Below, one piece after another: positions 55,944 through 64,000 of a stretch of DNA of 64,000 nucleotides. The notes beneath the pieces are model-generated. The model saw only the letters and a program-made list of their open reading frames with translations, made no database searches and was not told the DNA's origin. Position 1 is the stretch's first letter, and every line of letters starts with the position of its first letter. The translations under genes were made by a program, and so were the position numbers. The DNA comes from Hymenopus coronatus (taxonomy: Eukaryota; Arthropoda; Insecta; Mantodea; Hymenopodidae), in NCBI GenBank assembly GCA_030762935.1, contig CM060883.1, positions 53,280,001 to 53,344,000 of the forward strand, written 5' to 3'.

Positions 55944-56237
55944 TAGTAATGGAAAATTTAAACCAGTAACAAGGAATATCTCATAAATGATTTAGTCTAC
56001 AAAAGAAATGCATCAGACAGAAATTCTGTACTTTAACTAGGACCTTATTTTTTGTTTCCTTAAATTTTGTCAATCTTTTACATTTTACATGCTATGAAAA
56101 GATCATCCAGAATGAAGAGTACTTCAGATGCTATTCCAAGAAAGTTCAAGATATATGATTCAGAGTTTCTGAAAACATATTTCCTGTGAAATCTCGATAT
56201 CGAATTTTTGGATAGGATACAACACCTCTTCATAGTT

Positions 56238-56705
56238 ATGCGTTCAGGTACACCCACACTCACGCATACACATAAACAAAAACACACAGAGGACCTTTTT
56301 ATAAAAAAAAGAATATGTGGTCCATTTACAAGACGTTCTCTGCTTCTCGGTAACAAATTATTCTAAAAAGGCCATTCTTCTATTTCATGCTAATCAAGAT
56401 GATAATTAGAGGAAACGGTTTTATTACTGGCTTACTTGTAATTAGAAGGAAAATAAAGGTAATGCGCTATGCTAAAACGTTAGCCAAAACTTTTAAAATA
56501 TGGTTGCCATGTGGATAAAATCCGTTTCTTTGGATTTCCAGGAATTAAAAAATTCCGGCATGTGAAAATTTTAAGTACTTTAAAAATGAAACCAATAATA
56601 AGATCTATCTCAAAAAATGTCCATCCCCATGAAAAAAATGTATATTACATAACTTGTGTTTTAACAAGATCTACGTTTTTGGGCATTTAGTTTTTTCAAT
56701 GTTTC
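56238..56705 (-). repeat. HT fragments: microsatellite piece plus new T end
   Basis: 56238-56310 carries the CACACTCACGCATACACATA block and GAGGACCTTTTTATAAAAAA. A new T end then starts (AATATGTGGTCCATTTAC) and runs to AACAAGATCTACGTTTTTG. It is truncated in the middle of the repeat. Confidence 0.72.
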
Positions 56706-57367
56706 GTCATTCTTCTAAAGCCCTAGCGATATTCATTTGTCTCTCGGGGATTGTATGGAAAAGCTATGGAATTTGAAAGCCTATATATAGCGTTCAATTT
56801 CTACACATTTGACTAATATTATTTTCTCTAGTGTGTTTTATTTCTTCAAAAGTGTATCTCCATTAAAATAAGACAGATTAGCAAAAATCTGTCGCAAATG
56901 ATTTGCATACCCAGCTATAAACGAAAGAGAGTAGAGAAAGTAATGTGAATGTAATATTTATAATTTTTAAAATTAAAAACCATACGTTTGAGATATTTAA
57001 TAATCATAATGCTAACAATAATGATGATAAAGCCCACGTACGTGCAAAGTTACAACTTTCCCTATAATGCAATTCACTTATACTGTACTTGTTCGTCGCT
57101 TGGTGGTTCTGCCTTCTGCACTTATTTCAGTCACTGATTTCTCACTTTTCGTGCACCAGAGTACATAGCAACGGCCGCAGCTCATCCCGCAAAACGTGCA
57201 AATACATGCTTGTGACACTGGGTCGTGCTCCACTCTTTGTGGTGGAAACGAACACCGCCAGTCTATCGACTACATTCCTCGTTTGCTGTCGGGTTCCTGT
57301 CCAGCTTCTCTCCTGTTGGTCATGGCGGATGAAGCGCAAAATTTGTCGTCACTTATCATATTTAAAT
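56706..57367. other. Unassigned region with a GC-richer patch
   Basis: 57060-57345 is GC-richer than its flanks and open on both strands (93 codons +, 65 codons -). The minus frame (RHDQQERSWTGTRQQ..) and plus frame show no domain I recognise. CACTTATTTCAG (57119-57130) is acceptor-like. It could be an exon, a gene fragment or an unidentified repeat. Confidence 0.3.
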
Positions 57368-57955
57368 TAATATTGCAGCCAAAAATTCGATACCGAGATT
57401 CATCGGAAATATCAAACTTAATATTTAATTCATGCACTTTTCAAGGATGTCACATGAAGGTTTTCAAGAAAATCTCCCTACCCAAATCTACCCTTTACAT
57501 GGAAGATTTTTCGACTTTTTTATTTTTTTCAAACATGACTCTATTGATTTTATTTGAATACGAGTACCATATGCTGAATTGTACATCTTGAATTTTATGG
57601 GAAGAGCCTCTGAAGACCTCATCATTCTGGATGATTTTTACATAACCGGTAAGTCGTTAGAAATAACAAGAACTTACTGCACTAAAAATATAGATCTCGT
57701 TAAAAGATCTAATTTGTAATTCCTTTGGAGAATTAGCTGTTACCGAGATATTGGATGGTAGTTATTGATTTCAATTTTAAAATATTTGCTTAACCGGTAA
57801 GCCGTTAGAAATAACAAAAACTTACTACACAAAAAATGTAGATCTCGTTAAAGAATCTAATTTGTATTTCCTTTGGAGTTATAACTATTATTGAGATGTT
57901 GGATGTTATTGATTTTAATTTTCAAATAGTTATATTTTTCACAAACGCGAAGTTC
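57368..57955 (+). repeat. HT repeat with internal tandem duplication
   Basis: CCAAAAATTCGATACCGAG, AAGGATGTCACATGAAGG, CTACCCTTTACATGGAAG, CATCTTGAATTTTATGGG. The segment ACCGGTAAGTCGTTAGAAAT..TTATTGATTTCAATTTTAAA (about 57645-57785) is then repeated (57788-57925). The microsatellite and H hairpin are missing. Confidence 0.8.
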
Positions 57956-57959
57956 ACCT

Positions 57960-58132
57960 TTGTTTCATATCTCTTTAACAGATTTGTTTTAGCTATGCTA
58001 TGCACGCACACACACTCACACATGTACACACACGGGCCTTTCTCAGAACTTGCTTATTTTGGATGTAGGGGACCTCAAAACATATATTTCCAGTGAAATG
58101 TACTACATATATAATACATGCAGAAAAAATAA
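57960..58132 (-). repeat. HT repeat, H-end fragment
   Basis: TTTTAGCTATGCTATGC, CGCACACACACTCACACATG, CAAAACATATATTTCCAGTG and ACATGCAGAAAAAATAAAAT. It forms an inverted junction with the + copy before it. Confidence 0.72.
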
Positions 58133-58912
58133 AATATTCTATAACAAACTATTCTTACAAAAGCTTATTCTTCTATTCACTTTAGGCTAATCAAGATAAA
58201 CATTAGCAGAAGCCATCTATCTGCTAGTAGAAGGGAAATAAGGGAATGCACTAGGATAAAGGGATAGAAAATATTTTAAAACTTGGTTGCTATGTGTTTG
58301 AAATTTGGTTCTCTTTGCATGGCCAGGATTAAAATAAAAGAAACAGAATGATAAATTTCCGTTTCAGAAAAGTTTGTGTTTTCAATTTGAAGACAATAAC
58401 AGAGAATGACTGGGAAACAGCTAGCTCTGCAATAAAGAAATTATATGTTTTGAGATGTACATATTTGTGCAGTAAGATTTTGTCTATCTCTTACGGTTTA
58501 CCAGTTATGCAAAAGTTTTCTAGAATGAAGGAGGACACGAATAATTGCTATTTAATTGTCATGTGAATATCTTTAATTTAATGCATTTTAATCAAAATCA
58601 TTAGTCATTTTTGAGAAGATTGAAAATTATGCGGAACTTCATGTAAAGGGAATCTTTAAATAGACATTTTGCTGAATAGCTTCGTATCGCATCCTTGGAA
58701 AATTCTGAAATTAAATATCGAATTTATTAGTTATGACTTTTAGTTTTTGAGTTATCTGTTCACGGACACACATGCCTTTTTATAAAAATTCTATTTTGTA
58801 TTAAGGTAGTGCCAAAACATGTTTTCGTTTAAATTTCGGAAAGAAATTTTTGGGTGAAATGGAATATCTTCTCTACCTACCAGGTGCATTGTCGTGGTAG
58901 AGAAAGTAATAT
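58128..58912 (-). repeat. HT repeat, near full length
   Basis: TATTCTTACAAAAGCTTATT, CTAATCAAGATAAACATTAG, TTACGGTTTACCAGTTATGC, TTCGTATCGCATCCTTGG, TTTAGTTTTTGAGTTATC and CTCTACCTACCAGGTGC, ending GTAGAGAAAGTAAT. The extreme T end is lost. Confidence 0.85.
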
Positions 58913-59057
58913 TTCTTCGTAGTCAGAGTTTATAGAAGACATGTGTGTCAAAACAGAGGACAGAAGGGTAGAAAAATGCATATAATAGCAACACATGGAT
59001 TTTTGTTCCAATTTTGCGTTACTCTTTAATTTTTCAGGTTAAGAAATTCAATTTCGT
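58913..59057. other. Short unassigned spacer
   Basis: Nothing recognised. Confidence 0.4.
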
Positions 59058-59780
59058 TTTTAATTTCTCCGTACGTACTATGTACATAGTGTATAGAGAA
59101 GGTATTGTAATTTACTAAAAATTCAATACCGAGATTTCACCGAAAATATATGTTTTGAGACCCCTTAATAAAAAAAATTAGAAAAATGTCTGTGTGGATG
59201 TATTTGTGTCTGTGGGCAGCATAGCTCAAAAACCAAACTTGGTATTTAAGTTCAGTATCTTCCAAAGATACAACACAATGATTTTAAAGAAAATTCCCAC
59301 ACCCCAGCTATCCTTTACATGGAAAAAATGTCAAAAATTTTGATTTTCTAAAACATGGCTCTAAGGACTTCGATTAAAATACCGTATATTAAATATGTTT
59401 ATATTGCAATTAAAACGTATATCTTGAATTTTCTGGGAATACTCTCTAAAGACCTCTTTATTTTAAATGTATTTTTGTGAATTTTGCGTAACTGGTAAAC
59501 CGTAAGAGATAGATAAAACATACAACACAAAAAATATTGGTCACTTTAAAATACAAAATTTACGTCACTAGCGTTTTTTTACGTGCAATTGACCATTTCT
59601 GAGACATTCCTTGTTGTTTGTTTGAGATTTAAAATACTTAAACTTTTCTCACACGGAAAGTTGTAAACTCCTGGCCCTGCATAGAAACGGATTTCAACCA
59701 CATGGAAATCAGCTTTTAAAAGATTTTATTGTCGTTTTAGCCTTGAGAATTACCTTGTTTCCCCTCCTACTTACAAGGTG

Positions 59781-59795
59781 CAAGTGGTTTAGACA
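59781..59795. repeat. 15 bp target duplication, left
   Basis: CAAGTGGTTTAGACA, identical to 62146-62160, bounding LINE copy 2. Confidence 0.95.
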
Positions 59796-61711
59796 GCACG
59801 AGAAATAGCACAGGCGCTGAGGAGTCTGAAAGAAGGCTAAGCTCCAGGGTTGGATGGGCTGCCCCCGGAAGTTTTTAAAGCCGCAGCCAATGTTAATGAG
59901 TTTGGTAGGAGTATGCTCCAGATATGTAACAGATTGTTTGTTGAGGGGAATTACCCTACCTGTTGGGGAAAGGGCATTATTCATCCCATTTATAAAGAGA
60001 AGGGAACTATTGGAAATCCGGATAACTATAGGGGGGTTACTCTTTTGCCAATTATGGAGAAAATTTATTGTAGAGTGTTATATAACCGGATAAAGGACTG
60101 GGAATCTAAATTTGGCAAACTTTCAAAATTTCAAATGGGTTTCAGAGAAGGACACAGTACCATAGATGCCGCTTTTATATTAGACACTTTAAGGACGAAG
60201 CAACTGTTAGTTAAGCGGGGAAAGCTTCATTGTGCTTTTGTGGACTTTAAGAAGGCATTTGACTCTATCAATCGAAATGCATTATGGTACAAACTAGGCA
60301 GAAAGGGGTTATCAAGTAAAATGGTTAGAGCATTGCAGGCAATGTATCAAAATGTCGAATTCTGTGTGAAGTACGACTGAAACAGAGTGTCCGAGAGCTG
60401 CCGAAGCTATAGGGGAGTGAGGCAGGGTTGTATTTTATCTCCCTTGCTATTTAATCTCTTTGTGGATGATATTACTGATACAATGATAGCAGAGAATATT
60501 CAAGCGCCAGTAATAGCGGATTTGCAGATCCCAACACTTTTATACGCAGACGATTTAGTATTGTGCTCTACGACAGTAAACGGACAAACTTAAGAATTAT
60601 TGCGATGAATGGCTACTTACAGTTAATGTGAATAAGACTAAGGCAATGACGTTCAAAAAGGGTTGTGTTTATAGCAGGGAGGAGACTTGGACGTATGCAG
60701 GACAGATACTGGACAATGTTAAATCTTTTGTGTACTTAGGACTCACATTTACAATGAACGAAAAATGGACAAAACACATAGACATTACGAAACACAAGGC
60801 AAGGGTGAAAGCGGCGGAAGCTCTCCGGATACGCTGCAGAATTCCGAATATCTCCATAACCTTAATGGAAACTGTATACGGAGCGACAGTTAGATCCACG
60901 ATGACATACGGAGGAGAAATATGGGGGTGGGAACAAACAGGGAATCTGGATCAAGTGAGGACCCAATTTTTGAAAGGAATTCTGGGTGTAGGGAGGGGTA
61001 CGGCAAACTGCGGCATAATGAGGGTATTCGGGGTACTTAGTGAAAGGATAGAGTGCAAAATCAGAGCAGTTAAATATTGGATGAGAATCGTTCACGAAAC
61101 CAATCTCTAATTAGGGCAGTCTGCTACCGTGAACAGTTGCGAATGGAAGGTAATTTGACGTGGGCATCAAAATTAAAGAAAGGGTTGGAAACCATTGGGA
61201 TGGGAGACATTTGGATGGCGGGGCAGGAAAACAGGCGAAGTATTTGGAGAAAAATTAAGAAACGTCTGTGTGATATTGACACAGCAAATAATTGCGCAAT
61301 GCACAGAGAAGGTGTCATTAGAAGTACAGTCTGGGCTGAAATCGGAGTGGGGTATGGAGCAATACATCAAAACAGGTACCAAACTCATTAGAGAGGGGCT
61401 CGCGTGGATTAGACTAGGAGCATGGAGGAGCTCGAAAATTTCTGACGAGAATGGTACGAGAATCTGTCCCATTTGCGAGGACAGAGTCGTGGAGGAAGAG
61501 TCGTGGACTCACATCTTGGCAAGATGTAGGGGTACGGAGGAATGGCGGGAAAAATATTTGCCGCGATTTTTACCACTGCGAATGTAGGGATAGAAGCATG
61601 TTGGCAGGCACGGAAAACGTGGACGGGCTAGGTAAACTTATACTTAAGGCAAGACAGCTGAGATCTGAGGAGGCTGCCAATAGAGAAGGGGGGGGGGATA
61701 AGATCAACTAA
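59796..61711 (+). pseudogene. LINE reverse transcriptase ORF, multiply broken
   Basis: Same protein as copy 1. Lesions by comparison: TAA at 59838-59840 (AAA in copy 1), TGA at 60378-60380 (AGA in copy 1), a 17-base deletion near 60584, a 1-base deletion near 61097, a 2-base deletion near 61281, a 1-base deletion near 61571 and a 10-base deletion near 61604. It keeps AFVDFKKAFDSI (motif A intact), RGVRQGCILSPLLFNLF and LLYADDLVL. It carries a 12-base segment absent from copy 1 inside the zinc-knuckle loop (CPICEDRVVEEESWTH). Confidence 0.93.
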
Positions 61712-62145
61712 ACAAAAGTGACTACAAGGTTCTACATACATATATATTATGTCATACTTAGGTCATTGTTGTGCTAGGGTTGTATATATTATGTGTATAT
61801 ATGTCTTTTAAGTGTAATTATCTATTATAAGAGGGTGCATTTATGAAGGTGTACTCTGTGCTGTAAATTTAAATTGCTATATTTTAATATCTTTGTATCT
61901 TTATTTTCGGATTCACTCTTAATTTTTATTGTTGTTTAATATTGCTTTTGACTGTGTATTTCGTTTTCTTTTTATTTTCGTGTTTACTCTTTTAATTCTT
62001 TGTTGTAGTTGTTGTTTTAATATTGCTTGTAATGTGTATTACAAAAGCACGTACGGTCTGTGGACCCGTGCGACTGTTGAAATTCAGGATATTGCTATGT
62101 TAATAAATACACTTATTCATTCATTTATTCATTCATTCATTCATT
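59796..62145 (+). mobile_element. Non-LTR retrotransposon, copy 2, 5' truncated
   Basis: About 2.35 kb, starting at the base matching 27451 of copy 1 and ending in a longer ATTC tail (62112-62145). A perfect 15 bp duplication of the HT target flanks it, showing true target-primed insertion and 5' truncation. Compared with copy 1 it has more damage. Confidence 0.95.
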
Positions 62146-62160
62146 CAAGTGGTTTAGACA
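62146..62160. repeat. 15 bp target duplication, right
   Basis: Matches 59781-59795 exactly. HT sequence resumes immediately after. Confidence 0.95.
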
Positions 62161-62305
62161 ACTTCTGCTAATGTTTATCTCAATTCTCATAGTTTGTATT
62201 TATATCCAGTTATTCTAACAGCTTATTCTTCTGAATAAGCGGTTTAACAATAATTTGTTACAGCAATATAGAGAAAGTCATGTGAATATAACACATAAGG
62301 TATTT

Positions 62306-62685
62306 TGTTTTCTCTGTTTATAATAACTTACTTGATTTAATTTTTCTTGAAGAACATGTTTTCTTTCCATCAAATATACCTAAAAGGGTAAGAAAAGCAA
62401 GTTCTAATTCAAGATTCGTAATCTGCAATATGATAAGAACTTTACCGAGAAACTTCGAGATGTTCAGAGGTTTCTCCTGGGTGTATTGATATCGAAAACT
62501 ATTGGTTCCGGTGGTGAATTATCTATAAATCAAATTTGATCCCTTTATACCCACTGAATATGAGTGAGAAATATGTAATTTTATAAAAGGAACATTCCTA
62601 TACTCCTGTAGCCATAAGGCTTAACAGCGATGTTCTGTTTGGTCAACAGCATTGATGCCGATGGACTTTTCTTGCCAGGTTCTAT
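62306..62685. other. Unassigned spacer
   Basis: No gene or repeat recognised. Confidence 0.4.
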
Positions 62686-62909
62686 GAAGAACTTTCTCTA
62701 CATGTACTTGTATACAGTGTATAGAGGAAGTATTGTATTCCACCCAAAAATTGGACACCGGGAATTCACTGGAAATATATATTTTGAGGTGCGCTGAGGC
62801 CAAAACATTTTTAGAAAAAGGTCCCTGTGTGTGTATAGCATAATTCAAAAACTAAAAGACGTTAATTAACAAACCTGGTCTTTTAGTTTTGTATTTTCCT
62901 AGAAGAATC
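62686..62909 (+). repeat. HT repeat, H-half, left arm of inverted pair
   Basis: AACTTTCTCTACATGTACTTG, CACCCAAAAATTGGACACCG, GGTCCCTGTGTGTGTATAGC and ATTCAAAAACTAAAAGACG. It is followed by the reverse arm. Confidence 0.82.
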
Positions 62910-63394
62910 TTTCGAAAATACTGAACTTAAATAACAGATTGAGCTATGCTACCCCCTCCTTCCACACGCACACACACACACGCACACACACACAGATACG
63001 GCCGCGCCATGGCCGAGTGGTCAGACCATTCGCCTCTCACCTAGACGGCCCGGGTTCGATCCCAGGTGACCACATGTGAGATTTGTGGTGGACAAAGCGG
63101 CGCAGGGGTGGGTTTTCTCAGGGTTCTCCGGTTTCCCCCCCCATGAAATTCCACTGGGGCTCCATCTTCATGTATCATCAGGTCATCGCCTGTGGTGCCA
63201 TTGCAGTAAAAGCGGGTGTTAAACACTACAAAAAAAAAAAACACACAGATACGCACACACACGGACGCTCGACTAAAATGATTTTTGGGGATGATTCATG
63301 GTGTCTCAAAGCATGTATTCTCGGTATCGATTTTTATGGAATACAATACATTCTCTATTATGTACATGTACATACGTGCTAGAGAAAGTAAAAA
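62910..63394 (-). repeat. HT repeat, H-half, right arm, split by SINE B
   Basis: ACTGAACTTAAATAACAGAT, TTGAGCTATGCTACCC, a CA tract, then SINE B. It resumes CACACACGGACGCTCGAC and runs to CTCGGTATCGATTTTTATGG and GTGCTAGAGAAAGTAAA. Confidence 0.82.
63001..63240 (+). mobile_element. SINE B, best-preserved copy
   Basis: Head GCCATGGCCGAGTGGTCAGA (A-box, tRNA-Leu/Ser-like) and GGCCCGGGTTCGATCCCAGG (B-box), then CATGTGAGATTTGTGGTGGA, AAAGCGGCGCAGGGGTGGG, the core TTCTCCGGTTTCCCCCC, CTCCATCTTCATGTATCATC, AAAGCGGGTGTTAAACAC and poly-A. It is flanked by perfect 13 bp duplications ACACACAGATACG (62988-63000 and 63241-63253). Transcription would be by RNA polymerase III from the internal boxes. Mobilisation needs a LINE in trans. 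Confidence 0.93.
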
Positions 63395-64000
63395 AAAACG
63401 TTAGCATAATAGTTCGCCTCCTCAGTCTTTCTCAACTGTACTATCATTGATAATGGTTATACTTTCTGATGTTCATGCTAGAAAATGACATGCGCTTCCT
63501 GCGTTATTTTGAAGCACAACATGGTTAGCAAAATATGTCCCTAATGCTGCCCAATTCTTCCTCGATTACATTGAAATTTCAGTGATATCAACTATCCACA
63601 TCAACACAAAAATTACATTTATTTCATTCTTAATCCCAAGAGCCTAAGTCATTGAATAACAAATAAATATCAATTACATAGTACATTCAACAAACTGCTC
63701 TCTAGGAAGAAAGTCTCGGATGAAATTGTCCGAAATAAAATAAAATATAAAACAACTTAATGTATGCATTTAAAACATTCAGGTCAGTACATGGTCTCTC
63801 TATCCAACTAATGAAGTTTCCATAAATCGTTCTAGTCTTCTAAATTATGCCGTTTTCTGTGCTTAAATGCAGCAGCCTCATGACAACACTTTTAATGGCA
63901 AGCAAAAGAACTGCGAAGCTAAATTCTAACTCTCCGGCGGCTGTGATATGACCCGAACGTCTGTCGTTAAATAAACTTAATTAGTATTTACGTTCTATGC
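63395..64000. other. Unassigned AT-rich region to window end
   Basis: No gene, HT or SINE sequence recognised. Confidence 0.4.

Larger units (their letters stand above)
55010..56240 (-). repeat. HT repeat interrupted by mariner
   Basis: Left part 55010-55212 (ATCTAATGCTTTACATCC to GTCCAGGAGTGACTG). Right part from 55944 (AAATTTAAACCAGTAACAAG to CTATTCCAAGAAAGTTCAAG). An internal jump near 56160 then goes straight to the H-side blocks TTTCTGAAAACATATTTCC and CTCGATATCGAATTTTTGG. Confidence 0.82.
59058..62305 (+). repeat. HT repeat split by LINE copy 2
   Basis: Left part 59058-59795: TAATTTCTCCGTACGTACTATG and hairpin, AAACTTGGTATTTAAGTTC, TCTTGAATTTTCTGGGAATA and CCTACTTACAAGGTGCAAG. It continues after 62146 with ACTTCTGCTAATGTTTATCT to GAGAAAGTCATGTGAATATA. 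It is the clearest demonstration that HT sequence is an older target. Confidence 0.9.

Noticed and set aside
63001..63076. Possible tRNA-Leu or tRNA-Ser gene
   Set aside because: A- and B-boxes are present, but acceptor and anticodon stems do not pair properly and the sequence continues into a SINE body with poly-A and target duplication.
1..64000. CRISPR array, operon or prokaryotic genes
   Set aside because: No spaced direct repeats of CRISPR type, no dense ORFs. Repeat content is eukaryotic.

Overview
The window looks like repeat-dense, AT-rich intergenic or intronic DNA from an animal genome. I favour an arthropod, probably a chelicerate such as a spider. The reasons are many tRNA-derived SINE families (one with a GGTTTTCTC..CTCCGGTTTCCCC core resembling the Nin-DC SINE domain known from arachnids and other invertebrates), a non-LTR retrotransposon with a four-base ATTC 3' tail, a Helitron helicase relic and a deleted mariner. 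The organism call is inference. I see no complete host protein gene and no genuine tRNA or rRNA gene. All boundaries were read by eye and are approximate to about 5-15 bases unless a target duplication fixes them.

The dominant component is one interspersed family, called here the HT repeat (hairpin-terminus repeat), about 0.85-0.9 kb when complete. I count roughly 40 copies or fragments on both strands, covering something like 40 percent of the window. On the listed + orientation its left (H) end is an imperfect palindrome, TACTTTCTCTAC..ACTATGTACATAGTG..GTAGAGAAAGTA. This is followed by CACCCAAAAATTCGATACCG, a CA/GT microsatellite at a fixed place, AACTCAAAAACGAAAAGTCG, CCAAACTTGGTATTTAAGTT, GGATGCGACACGAAGATTTT, AAACTACCCTTTACATGG, AAAATGGCTCTAACGATTTT, TCTTGAATTTTCTGGGAATA, TAAACCGTAAGAGATGGACA, TTTTCGTGGAGTTGATCG, CTTCTACTTACAAGGAAGCA and GTAGAGAAAGTCATGTGAAT. 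The right (T) end is GGAACACATCAGATTTTT. Near the T end GTAGAGAAAGT is the inverted match of the H-end ACTTTCTCTAC. Copies sit head to tail, in inverted pairs, and with tandemly multiplied ends. No copy carries a credible long ORF, so the family is non-autonomous.

Layout. 1-3.7 kb: HT copies. 3.7-8.4 kb: SINEs, a second repeat family (Rep2), a 165-codon ORF with SINE-supplied splice-acceptor-like sequence, then unique sequence. 8.4-17.9 kb: HT copies, SINEs, a 67-69 bp minisatellite and a SINE inserted in a SINE. 18-27 kb: SINEs, microsatellites and a head-to-tail HT dimer. 27.1-29.8 kb: non-LTR retrotransposon copy 1. 30.15-30.87 kb: Helitron 3' end. 31-33.4 kb: SINEs and Rep2. 33.6-42.9 kb: almost continuous HT mosaic. 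42.9-45.6 kb: unique, including a CpG-rich block with a TATA-like box and splice donor, the best candidate for a host promoter and first exon. 45.6-58.9 kb: SINEs, a TA-flanked MITE, HT copies and a mariner nested in HT. 59-62.3 kb: an HT copy split by retrotransposon copy 2 with a perfect 15 bp target duplication. 62.7-63.4 kb: an inverted HT pair with a fresh SINE inside its CA tract.

The nesting gives a relative history: HT copies are old targets. SINEs, mariner and the retrotransposon landed in them later.
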